A stretch of DNA of 39,436 bases from a virus. Location of the stretch: IMG/VR virus record IMGVR_UViG_3300044971_000861, positions 1 to 39,436 of that record; one strand, 5' to 3'. The notes below the pieces were generated by a model that worked only from the letters and a program-made list of their open reading frames with translations, had not been told where the DNA came from and did not search any database. Within the stretch, counting starts at the first letter, position 1. Every line of letters starts with the position of its first letter. Below are positions 6,434-12,608 of this stretch, piece by piece. The position numbers and the translations under genes are program-made.

Positions 6434-7173
6434 AGCTCACCCAGTACACACGCCCTTGCGCAGTTTGCGGCACGCGGTTTGATATTAAAATCAAGCGCAA
6501 TGGCCGCCCTTCAACACGCAAGACATGCAGTAAGGAATGCAGTGTTGCCAGGCGCGTTGCGCCTAACCCTTGGAAACAGGAAGAGGTTGATTGGCTGTTG
6601 GAAAACATTCAAAGCAGACCGCTGAGCCAGTTCCTGCGGGCATTCAATGCGTGGGCGGCGATGAATGGCTACAAGACCAGAACCAAGAATTCACTGGACA
6701 AAAAGATCAGGGCGCTTGGGCACTCAACAAGGCCAATTATTGAGTATTACTCGCCGATGCGATTGAGTCAGATGCTCAAGATTCCGCGTGACACGATCCA
6801 CGGATGGAAAAAGCTAAAGAAGCATCCGCTAGAGACTTATCAGCACGATCACAAATATAAGGCGTTTAATTACGTAACCGGAAAGCAGTTCAAGGATTTT
6901 GCTCGCCATCATCCTGAGTGCCTTGGCGGGGCAGATGAGATCGGGCTGCAGATCTTATTAGAAGACTCACTTTGGGCAAAGGAGATTTTGCGCGCCTACC
7001 CGAAGCGCCCAGCGAAGATGTTTCCAAGTATGCGGGTGCGTTGCATTGATACCGGCAAGATTTATCCAAGCCTTGGCGCCGCCGCTCGGGATATTCATGT
7101 GGTTAGGCAGTGTGTTGCTAGGGCAGTGCATAACGGCAGCAAGGTTTGCGGCCTGAGATTTGAGGCGGTGTAG
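6430..7173 (+). CDS. DNA-binding protein with zinc ribbon, Myb/SANT-like and NUMOD1-like parts
   Basis: The GTG start at 6430 overlaps the rusA stop (GTGA). Of 247 aa, the N-terminal ribbon has C10-x2-C13 and C33-x3-C37. A Myb-like segment spans about 47-97 (NPWKQEEVDWLLENI ... LDKKIRALG). A helix-turn-helix-like piece lies at about 109-130 (PMRLSQMLKIPRDTIHGWKKL). The C-terminal 45 residues (CIDTGKIYPSLGAAARDIHV...) resemble the NUMOD1 DNA-binding module of homing endonucleases, but no nuclease domain is present. It may be an early or middle transcription regulator. Its stop codon is part of the -35 of promoter P2. Confidence 0.7.
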   Translation: MKLTQYTRPCAVCGTRFDIKIKRNGRPSTRKTCSKECSVARRVAPNPWKQEEVDWLLENIQSRPLSQFLRAFNAWAAMNGYKTRTKNSLDKKIRALGHSTRPIIEYYSPMRLSQMLKIPRDTIHGWKKLKKHPLETYQHDHKYKAFNYVTGKQFKDFARHHPECLGGADEIGLQILLEDSLWAKEILRAYPKRPAKMFPSMRVRCIDTGKIYPSLGAAARDIHVVRQCVARAVHNGSKVCGLRFEAV

Positions 7174-7199
7174 ACAGCCCTTGCATTTAGGGGTATACT
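7171..7199 (+). promoter_or_regulatory. Early promoter P2 (sigma-70 type with GGGGTATACTCC box)
   Basis: TAGACA (7171-7176, 5 of 6 to TTGACA, overlapping the preceding TAG stop), an exact 17-bp spacer and TATACT (7194-7199) inside GGGGTATACTCC. The leader of about 48 nt carries CCGATCACCACAC, shared with the P3 leader. Confidence 0.78.
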
Positions 7200-7253
7200 C
7201 CCTATGGGTCCGGAGGCCCGTCCTCGCCGATCACCACACAACACCGCACGCTT

Positions 7254-7976
7254 ATGAACGATTACCCCAACCTCGGGGATGTGATCACTCAGGCCGATGT
7301 ATCAACCAAGGGCACAGGCTCCTACGCCGCCGATTACATCAACTGGTGCCGCGTCTCTCATCTCCTGCATGACCATGCGCCTGGCTGGCAATTTGCTCTC
7401 AAGGCTCACGATGAAACCGGCCACGCATGGAAGGCTCCCGACGGAACCGCTTATGTGGTCGGGTTCTTTGAGCACATCAACGGCAACGAAACGCCGTGTT
7501 TCCCTCAGGCGGTTATGGACAACCGCAACAACGCGATTGCGTTTGAAAAGGTCACAGCGCGTGATCTCACCGATGCACACCGTCGTTGCCTCTGTACCGC
7601 TGCTGCTGCTCAGTTTGGTTTGGGTTGGCAGCTCTGGGCGCGGGAACCGGTAGAAAACCCGCATCGTGAACAAAAGCCTGCACTGCAGCAGGATGCACCC
7701 AAACCAGAACCGTCCCAAGTGCGGGACACTCAGCCCAAAGCCGAAGCCAAAGCAGAACCCAAAACCAAGGCCAAACCTGAATCCAAGGTCGTCTTCTTAA
7801 CCGACGATCAGATTGAAAAAGTCAAGGGCTTAGTCAAGGCATACGACAAACGCGACGACCTGATCACTGCCTTCAAAAAGCAATTCAAAATCATGGCGCC
7901 GCGCATCGCCGACCGTATCCAATTCCCCGAGCACAAGGAATTCATTGAAAAGTACATCGCTGAAAATCCCGTATGA
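7254..7976 (+). CDS. Probable single-strand annealing protein (DUF1071/Sak-like recombinase)
   Basis: This protein anneals complementary single strands in phage recombination. The N-terminal ~135 residues (YINWCRVSHLLHDHAPGW, PQAVMDNRNNAI, ARDLTDAHRRCLCTAAAAQFGLGWQLW) match the DUF1071-type core as I know it from phages. A Lys/Pro/Glu-rich linker (about 145-182) and a helical C-terminal domain follow. It is the first gene of the P2 transcript; nuclease, RusA and this protein together form a standard recombination set. Its stop overlaps the next start (ATGA). Confidence 0.75.
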   Translation: MNDYPNLGDVITQADVSTKGTGSYAADYINWCRVSHLLHDHAPGWQFALKAHDETGHAWKAPDGTAYVVGFFEHINGNETPCFPQAVMDNRNNAIAFEKVTARDLTDAHRRCLCTAAAAQFGLGWQLWAREPVENPHREQKPALQQDAPKPEPSQVRDTQPKAEAKAEPKTKAKPESKVVFLTDDQIEKVKGLVKAYDKRDDLITAFKKQFKIMAPRIADRIQFPEHKEFIEKYIAENPV

Positions 7977-8155
7977 CAGGGCGCCGGCCCAAAACCGCAG
8001 AGGAAGTGAACAGAAGGAAGAACCGCTACATCGTGGCGGCAAAGCTTCCATCTGACCTTCACCGTCAATTAAGGGCTTACTGCACCAAATCGGGGCAGAA
8101 CATCAATCAAGCCCTGCGTCACATCATCACCACCTTTTTAAGCACACATGGCTGA
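7973..8155 (+). CDS. Ribbon-helix-helix (CopG/Arc-like) DNA-binding protein, 60 aa
   Basis: After a basic N-terminus (TGRRPKTAEEVNRRKNR), the segment YIVAAKLPSDLHRQLRAYC ... NINQALRHIITTFL fits strand-helix-helix. It is a candidate repressor of early promoters. It is coupled by ATGA to the annealing protein gene and overlaps the next gene by 8 bp. Confidence 0.7.
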   Translation: MTGRRPKTAEEVNRRKNRYIVAAKLPSDLHRQLRAYCTKSGQNINQALRHIITTFLSTHG

Positions 8156-8444
8156 CGTTGCCTTTACGGCGAAATTCCGTATTCAAGAAAACCGCAACCG
8201 CAAAAACGACAAATCGCCTGAAGAGCAGATTGTCGTTGATTTCACGCCTGAGCAGGCGATGGCGGCGGCGAACTATTTGATGACCATGGCTGAACAGGCT
8301 GAGACCAACAACACCAAGATTCGCGTTTACACCGGCAAAGACGAATACACCGAGCAAACCGGTTTTTCGTTGTGGGGCGGCAAATGGGGCAACAAAGGTT
8401 CCTTTAGCCCGCTCAAGCCCGAATCTCCTGAATCCTCTTTCTGA
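8148..8444 (+). CDS. Hypothetical protein, 98 aa
   Basis: This beta-rich-looking protein (VAFTAKFRIQENRNRKNDK..., IRVYTGKDEY) has a flexible Pro/Ser/Glu tail ending in Phe (PESPESSF). Such a tail vaguely recalls SSB C-termini, but the match is too weak for a call. It overlaps both neighbours (8 bp, then TGATG), so it is part of the recombination operon. Confidence 0.6.
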   Translation: MADVAFTAKFRIQENRNRKNDKSPEEQIVVDFTPEQAMAAANYLMTMAEQAETNNTKIRVYTGKDEYTEQTGFSLWGGKWGNKGSFSPLKPESPESSF

Positions 8445-8791
8445 TGCAACCCATGATCATCCTTACCGATTCTCAAGTCGTTGAGCTGAACAATCGCATT
8501 GGCCAGATCCAACGGTTGCTTGAAAGCGCACAGGTCATTAAGGCTGGCGGCGCCGCTCAACCCAAGGCCATCACGGAAACTGACGAAACACCTTCAATCG
8601 TTGGTGGTCGCCGTAAGGCCAAGCGTAAGCGCGGTGCATTAAACGAACACAAGGTGGCCGAAATAAAAGCCCGCCTTGCTGCAGGCAATGAATCAGCGCA
8701 ACGTATCGCCAATGACTATGGCGTACACGTGACGACCGTAAACCTGATCAAATACGGCAAGACTTGGAAGAACGTTCAGGCGTCCGCTTGA
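8444..8791 (+). CDS. Helix-turn-helix protein, 115 aa
   Basis: It starts in TGATG with ATG 8444 (an ATG also at 8453). The N-terminal helix (VVELNNRIGQIQRLLESA) may dimerise. A basic linker (GGRRKAKRKRG) is followed by a C-terminal HTH (LNEHKVAEIKARLAAGNESAQRIANDYGVHVTTVNLIK). This type of HTH with a terminal KYGKTWKNV is frequent in phage regulators. It is the last gene of the P2 transcript and convergent with the minus-strand gene at 8776-9000. Confidence 0.65.
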   Translation: MQPMIILTDSQVVELNNRIGQIQRLLESAQVIKAGGAAQPKAITETDETPSIVGGRRKAKRKRGALNEHKVAEIKARLAAGNESAQRIANDYGVHVTTVNLIKYGKTWKNVQASA

Positions 8792-9000
8792 TCGCTTTTC
8801 ATCAGTTGTAGCTCTAGGGCTGCAATTCGATTGGTGGCTTGCTGTAGCAGCGTCTGCTGCATGTTCCAAGCTCTGTACAACTGAGCGGCAATGGGGCCGG
8901 CGTTTGGAGTGTTCTCTAGGCGTCTGGCCTCTTTTTCTACGTTGAAAGCGGATGACGTGTCTGGTCTAGGGATCATCCAATCCCATGCCTCGTTGTCCAT
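8776..9000 (-). CDS. Isolated minus-strand hypothetical protein, 74 aa
   Basis: From ATG 9000 (a GTG at 9024 would add 8 residues) the product is MDNEAWDWMIPRP..., with a C-terminal coiled-coil-like helix (AAQLYRAWNMQQTLLQQATNRI). Residue composition looks like a real protein, and the region would otherwise be a 260-bp gap. It is the only leftward gene inside the early block and faces away from promoter P3, whose near-palindromic box could serve both directions. Confidence 0.5.
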   Translation of the reverse strand: MDNEAWDWMIPRPDTSSAFNVEKEARRLENTPNAGPIAAQLYRAWNMQQTLLQQATNRIAALELQLMKSDQADA

Positions 9001-9050
9001 GGTGAATGCCGGTAGCACATTCACGCTAGGGGCTGTGTCTACATCACGAA

Positions 9051-9079
9051 TTGCGACAACAGGCTTTTAGGGGTTTACC
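9051..9079 (+). promoter_or_regulatory. Early promoter P3 (GGGGTTTACCCC box)
   Basis: TTGCGA (9051-9056), an exact 17-bp spacer and TTTACC (9074-9079) inside GGGGTTTACCCC. The -10 is weaker than in P1 and P2, but the spacing and the GGGG box are the same. It drives the nine overlapping or closely spaced small genes from 9147 to 11442. Confidence 0.6.
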
Positions 9080-9146
9080 CCGCCTAAATAGCCGCTACCA
9101 TCTGCTCAACCGGGGCGACCTGGCCAACCGATCACCACACCAAACC

Positions 9147-9287
9147 ATGAAAAACACCGTCTGCAACGCGCTGTCGTTCCTTGTCCCGGCGGCGATCTTT
9201 GCACTCATCATTCACGATGGCCTGACTCTGAAAACCGCTCACCACAGCGGCACCCAACCCGCCATCACCCACACCGCTTACAAATGA
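9147..9287 (+). CDS. Small single-span membrane protein, 46 aa
   Basis: From ATG 9147, about 68 nt after the P3 -10. The hydrophobic stretch ALSFLVPAAIFALII (about residues 8-22) is one transmembrane helix, followed by a His/Thr-rich tail. It is coupled by ATGA to the next gene. Function unknown. Confidence 0.6.
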   Translation: MKNTVCNALSFLVPAAIFALIIHDGLTLKTAHHSGTQPAITHTAYK

Positions 9288-9583
9288 AACTTGTTGCATT
9301 GTCCGCCCAATGCTCCGGCTTGGTTGCGCCTGTAATTCCTCTCACTCAAAAGGTCTACAAAATGTCGCCCAACGGGCGTGGCGTTAGGGCTGAACGCGAA
9401 CTGTGGCGCTTCCATCCCGGTATGCCCTGTTACGTCCGTGGCTGGCCTCAAGTAGAAGCAACAGTCATCGCCAAGGTCGAAGGCTGCTCATGGCCTACGT
9501 ACATCGTTCAAAGCTTCGCTACAGGCGCCAAGTATCAGGTCTCACAGCTTTATCTCTCCAAGCGACCCATTGAACAACGATGA
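9284..9583 (+). CDS. Hypothetical protein, 99 aa
   Basis: The start at 9284 is supported by the ATGA overlap; an internal ATG at 9362 (MSPNGRGVRAEREL) could be the family start. The core (LWRFHPGMPCYVRGW ... CSWPTYIVQS) suggests a small beta-barrel (SH3/KOW-like) fold of about 60 residues, similar to small proteins in cyanophage early regions. No function known. Confidence 0.6.
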   Translation: MKLVALSAQCSGLVAPVIPLTQKVYKMSPNGRGVRAERELWRFHPGMPCYVRGWPQVEATVIAKVEGCSWPTYIVQSFATGAKYQVSQLYLSKRPIEQR

Positions 9584-9771
9584 TCAACCTTCAACCCCAA
9601 CCACGCCGCTTTTACTTCACCATCCCTGCCTTAAACGTTTATGACTGGGTGGTGGCCTGCGGCTTTACCGAAGCCAAACAACTAGCCCACGAAACATGGG
9701 GCCAGTATTACAAGCACCTGCAGTGGCTAACCCCTGATCGCCATAGTGAGGTGAAACTCCCCACCATCTGA
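9580..9771 (+). CDS. Hypothetical protein, 63 aa
   Basis: ATGA overlap at the start and TGATG at the end. The sequence (RRFYFTIPALNVYDWVVACGFTEAK...) suggests a compact alpha/beta protein. No recognised family. Confidence 0.6.
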   Translation: MINLQPQPRRFYFTIPALNVYDWVVACGFTEAKQLAHETWGQYYKHLQWLTPDRHSEVKLPTI

Positions 9772-10115
9772 TGGCACGAGTTATTGCCACTAAGCTCACG
9801 CCTGCCGATGTTGTTTACATCCTTCAATCCAGCGAAGACAATGCAACGCTTGGCGCAAGGTTCAACGTAACTCGGCAGGCTATTTCTTTAATTCGCAACG
9901 GTAAATCTTGGACCGACATTGCACCTGAAATTCCACGAATCCCCGTCCGTATCAGAAACTGCATCCCAAAATCACGCCTTGAAGCCACCAAGCACTGCCA
10001 CAACTGCGTTGAATACCAGCGGGGTGAATGCTCCTATGGTTTCCCTGAGGCCATAGATGAACCCGAATTCGCAGCCGGCTGCACCCTGTACAAGCGAAAT
10101 TCAAGCAATCCTTGA
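9771..10115 (+). CDS. HTH protein with C-terminal Cys4 zinc-binding-like module
   Basis: This 114-aa protein has an N-terminal helix-turn-helix at about 19-48 (DNATLGARFNVTRQAISLI). At the C-terminus are four cysteines (C76, C79, C87, C104) in CHNC...GEC...FPEAI...FAAGCTLY. The same Cys4 pattern ends the protein at 10917-11297. It is a probable DNA-binding regulator; zinc binding is inferred from the spacing. Confidence 0.65.
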   Translation: MARVIATKLTPADVVYILQSSEDNATLGARFNVTRQAISLIRNGKSWTDIAPEIPRIPVRIRNCIPKSRLEATKHCHNCVEYQRGECSYGFPEAIDEPEFAAGCTLYKRNSSNP

Positions 10116-10263
10116 ACAATGCCTTGCCGAATACTGGGCGCCACGATTTAACGAATTAGCGATTGATCACTGCGCCCGTATGCACGCTGCATTACAACCG
10201 TTCATTCGCTATCAAGTGGCTAACTGCCCAATAGCTAATGGCGTCGATCAAGGCAACAGCTAA
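10057..10263 (+). CDS. Hypothetical helical protein, 68 aa
   Basis: The ATG at 10057 lies 59 bp inside the previous gene, and no later in-frame ATG fits. The helical core (IQAILEQCLAEYWAPRFNEL...) looks coding and fills the space to the next gene, which it overlaps by 26 bp. No known family. Confidence 0.5.
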   Translation: MNPNSQPAAPCTSEIQAILEQCLAEYWAPRFNELAIDHCARMHAALQPFIRYQVANCPIANGVDQGNS

Positions 10264-10435
10264 CCGATACGACAGCCCGCGCCATCACTGCTACGGCGCT
10301 GATTGGGTCGGTTACGGTGTCCACTCAGCCTTTGAACCTTGGTGTTGGGATGGCACCGCTGTATGGCGTGGCCCACTATGCGACACAAGATCAGAGGCAC
10401 TTGCTCTTGCTAAAGCTCATGCTGAATCGCGTTGA
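10238..10435 (+). CDS. Hypothetical protein, 65 aa
   Basis: Rich in Trp and His (YGADWVGYGVHSAFEPWCWDG...), with a C-terminal helix (DTRSEALALAKAHAESR) of the kind seen in small beta-alpha phage proteins that decorate cassettes of early genes. It overlaps both neighbours. Function unknown. Confidence 0.55.
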   Translation: MASIKATANRYDSPRHHCYGADWVGYGVHSAFEPWCWDGTAVWRGPLCDTRSEALALAKAHAESR

Positions 10436-10679
10436 ACTTGACCAGCGGCGTTCCGATTTCATGGAAACGCTTTACGACCACTACCAAGCAGACCACGTTT
10501 ACACGGGCGTTTGGGAACGTTTTGCCTATGACGTTGCCGCCAATGTTCGTGACCTGGATTACAGCGTCCTTCGCGCTGATCTCATCCGTGCTTTTGGTGT
10601 TACTGACAGTGAGCTGGCTAACCGGTACGCTGATACTGCTATCACCGTTCTGACCAGTCACCTGCTGCCAAAGTCCTAA
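10419..10679 (+). CDS. Hypothetical helical protein, 86 aa
   Basis: The most likely start is ATG 10419, overlapping the previous stop by 17 bp; the frame is open back to 10317. The product is helical and acidic (FMETLYDHYQADHVYTGVW..., SVLRADLIRAFGVTDSELA). No recognised domain. Confidence 0.55.
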   Translation: MLNRVELDQRRSDFMETLYDHYQADHVYTGVWERFAYDVAANVRDLDYSVLRADLIRAFGVTDSELANRYADTAITVLTSHLLPKS

Positions 10680-10681
10680 CC

Positions 10682-10915
10682 ATGGCCATCAAGGTTCCGT
10701 TCCTTAACTGGTTTGAAAATTGGTGCTTTGGCGTCCTTGCGCGTAGCAAGCGTGTTGGCACCCTTCAAATTCGGCTAAGGCATACACCGGTTACCTACAT
10801 CATCCGGGATCTCAACGACCCTTTCAGGGAAGGCCAAAACCCCGATGAAATGCCACCAGATCACTTCAACCTAGAGCGGCTTTTTCATATGCCGTCTTAC
10901 GGTGAAGACGAATGA
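10682..10915 (+). CDS. Hypothetical protein, 77 aa
   Basis: ATG 10682 is 2 bp after the previous stop. The N-terminus is amphipathic and aromatic (VPFLNWFENWCFGVLA), then basic, ending in an acidic tail. No transmembrane segment is convincing. Unknown function. Confidence 0.55.
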   Translation: MAIKVPFLNWFENWCFGVLARSKRVGTLQIRLRHTPVTYIIRDLNDPFREGQNPDEMPPDHFNLERLFHMPSYGEDE

Positions 10916-10916
10916 C

Positions 10917-11297
10917 ATGATCAATTTATTCAACGGCAGAGTTGTTTTAGAACGGCGAACGCTCGTTGAAAATTGGCGTGCCAAGGTCAAACTACCCAAG
11001 CAAGGCGGCAACTTTATTGTTATTGATCTTCAAACGACACATCTAAAGACCGCCTTTGTTCGGGCTCACAATATCTACCAAAGCATTAAAAAAGGTCAAA
11101 ATTACAAAGACCTAGATCCGCCGCCGCGCCAGCACGTCACTTGCTGGGATTGCATTCATTGGTCGGTGTTGCGCGTCAACAACGGTGGTAATGGTTGCGA
11201 GTTTGAATTCCCCGAAGCCAAGCAAAGTGCCTACGGTAAGTTCGCGGCCCAATGCCACTTATACGACGATGGAACCAACAGTGCTGAGCAAGACTGA
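10917..11297 (+). CDS. Putative DNA-binding protein with C-terminal Cys4 module, 126 aa
   Basis: ATG 10917 is chosen over GTG 10902, which lies inside the previous gene. The N-terminal half (RTLVENWRAKVKLPKQGGNFIVIDLQT..., AFVRAHNIYQSI) recalls the arm-type/AP2-like DNA-binding segment of recombinases. The C-terminus has C76-x2-C79, C94 and C113 with EFPEA and FAAQCHLY, nearly the same module as in the protein at 9771-10115. A zinc-binding regulator is likely; there is no catalytic domain. Confidence 0.6.
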   Translation: MINLFNGRVVLERRTLVENWRAKVKLPKQGGNFIVIDLQTTHLKTAFVRAHNIYQSIKKGQNYKDLDPPPRQHVTCWDCIHWSVLRVNNGGNGCEFEFPEAKQSAYGKFAAQCHLYDDGTNSAEQD

Positions 11298-11442
11298 ATT
11301 TGATGATGGCAGCGTAATTGAAACACTGGAGCCATCCGGCGGCGGTGAGTTGTATTACCGCACGTGTTACAAGGGTATGTGCCGTTATTCAAGCGATCTC
11401 TGGCAAGCCCAGGTGTACGCACACCAAATGACGGCCACCTAA
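11269..11442 (+). CDS. Hypothetical protein, 57 aa (last early gene)
   Basis: ATG 11269 overlaps the previous gene by 29 bp. The product is MEPTVLSKTEFDDGSVIETL..., with two cysteines (TCYKGMC). It ends 6 bp before a terminator and closes the P3 transcript. Function unknown. Confidence 0.6.
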   Translation: MEPTVLSKTEFDDGSVIETLEPSGGGELYYRTCYKGMCRYSSDLWQAQVYAHQMTAT

Positions 11443-11448
11443 ATACCT

Positions 11449-11468
11449 GCGGCGCAAGCCGCTTTTTT
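11449..11468 (+). terminator. Rho-independent terminator at the end of the early block
   Basis: GCGGC (11449-11453), loop GCAA, GCCGC (11458-11462), then six T. The T-run overlaps the stop of the convergent HNH gene. Confidence 0.88.
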
Positions 11469-11823
11469 AATCACGTTGTATCCAGTCCATAATTCGCGCC
11501 TCGCCGATTTCTGACCAAAACGGCAAACTCCTGTACCACACACGCCATTCCTTATGCCCTTTTGACATATTGCACCCAAAACAGCACGCCACGAGGTTAT
11601 TCATTTCGCTCGTGCCGCCCTTTACCTTTGGGATGACATGATCGAGGGTTGGCGATCTGCCAAGCGGCTCAAAACAATACGCGCAGTGATAATTAAAGTG
11701 CAACAACACTTGATCACGAAACCTGCGCTTTGCATCACGCTTGCGGATCAATTCGGTGCCATCAATGTGCTCAACCACGCGGTAGCCACTGATTTGCTCA
11801 ACGGTAGCTAAAACAACCAACAT
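11467..11823 (-). CDS. HNH endonuclease
   Basis: This 118-aa single-domain HNH protein carries C47-x2-C50 (HCAYC), D61-H62 (TLDHVIPKVKGG), N76 (NNLVACC) and a second Cys pair with CNMSK (C81, C84, N85). These are the metal-binding and catalytic signs of the Cys4 HNH type. It may be a nicking enzyme that assists packaging, or a homing-type free-standing endonuclease. It sits alone between the early terminator and the late terminator, convergent with the early block. The start codon shares CATG with the divergent ORF at 11822. Confidence 0.88.
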   Translation of the reverse strand: MLVVLATVEQISGYRVVEHIDGTELIRKRDAKRRFRDQVLLHFNYHCAYCFEPLGRSPTLDHVIPKVKGGTSEMNNLVACCFGCNMSKGHKEWRVWYRSLPFWSEIGEARIMDWIQRD

Positions 11824-11992
11824 GAACTATTACATCAAGCTGCCAGACAGAACACGCGTCGGGCCATTCCGCACAGTAGGCGCTGTTCAACTATGGGCAC
11901 ATCAGCGTGGTTACGAAGAATTCTCTATTCACTTCCTGCAAGATCCAAACCTGCCTAACGAATTACGGCATGAACAGGGGCCGGATCATTAA
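11822..11992 (+). CDS. Small divergent ORF, 56 aa
   Basis: ATG 11822 lies in CATG, back to back with the HNH start. The product (MNYYIKLPDRTRVGPFRTVG..., WAHQRGYEEFSIHF) looks like a compact natural protein. No domain recognised and no clear promoter, but the sequence between HNH and the late terminator has no other content. Confidence 0.5.
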   Translation: MNYYIKLPDRTRVGPFRTVGAVQLWAHQRGYEEFSIHFLQDPNLPNELRHEQGPDH

Positions 11993-11997
11993 CCAAT

Positions 11998-12027
11998 AAA
12001 AAACCGCCCAGTGCTCGGCTAGGCGGT
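11998..12027 (-). terminator. Rho-independent terminator at the end of the late block
   Basis: On the minus strand, ACCGCC, a 13-nt loop and GGCGGT are followed by six T (12003-11998). It lies 23 bp after the dCTP deaminase stop and ends the long leftward late transcript. Confidence 0.8.
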
Positions 12028-12049
12028 CGTTCCGATCTCCCGGTCCAGC

Positions 12050-12601
12050 TTAGGGAGTTACAACCACGGAACCCTTAAAAGTTTCCCAAGATGGCATTAC
12101 GGTTGTATGTCCGTTGTAATGGCCAAGCTCGGCGTAGGATCGCTCGGGGTTGTCAGAAAGTGGCATGAAAACCATTTGACCAATTAGCAAGCCAGGCCAT
12201 AGCGCCACCTTATGTTTTTGGCGCACGTTCTTCAGTTCAAGTGTTAGACGGCTGCCATGCCACCCTGGATCGCAAAATCCGGCCAGCATGTGCTGAATAC
12301 CAGAACGCGCACGGCTTGATTTCAGTACAAACTGTGCAGCAATCGCCGGATCGTCGGGCAGGTTGAAAATCTCGCGCGTTTCGGCAAGGATGAATTCACC
12401 GGGATGCAGCCAGTAAGGATCTTCCTTTGTATGGCCCGCAATGCTGTGCCGAATCAGCTCAGGCGTCTCCGCCACCTCAAGCATGATGTTGTCGCCCAGG
12501 GCTACGTCGTAACTGGCTGGGTTCAAATGCTCGGGGTCAAACGGATGAATCAACGCGTGCTCTTGGCACAATGCGCGGATCTCCGAATCAGGCAGCAGCA
12601 T
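12050..12601 (-). CDS. dcd: dCTP deaminase
   Basis: This enzyme converts dCTP to dUTP, feeding thymidylate synthesis. At 183 aa it is of typical length. Motifs are LNPASYDVALGD (27-37), ILAETREIFNLP, KSSRARSG (94-101), DPGWHGSRLTLELKN (111-125, general base E122) and GQMVF. All belong to the Dcd/Dut trimer fold; the order and the retained glutamate favour deaminase over dUTPase. As the last late gene it is unusual for a nucleotide enzyme, since in most phages these are early genes. Confidence 0.93.
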   Translation of the reverse strand: MLLPDSEIRALCQEHALIHPFDPEHLNPASYDVALGDNIMLEVAETPELIRHSIAGHTKEDPYWLHPGEFILAETREIFNLPDDPAIAAQFVLKSSRARSGIQHMLAGFCDPGWHGSRLTLELKNVRQKHKVALWPGLLIGQMVFMPLSDNPERSYAELGHYNGHTTVMPSWETFKGSVVVTP

Positions 12602-12608
12602 TCAGGTG

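Noticed and set aside
8148-8444. Single-stranded DNA-binding protein (SSB) call from the acidic/Phe C-terminus
   Set aside because: Only the last residues recall SSB; the OB-fold pattern is not visible and the tail lacks the Asp-rich DxPF form.
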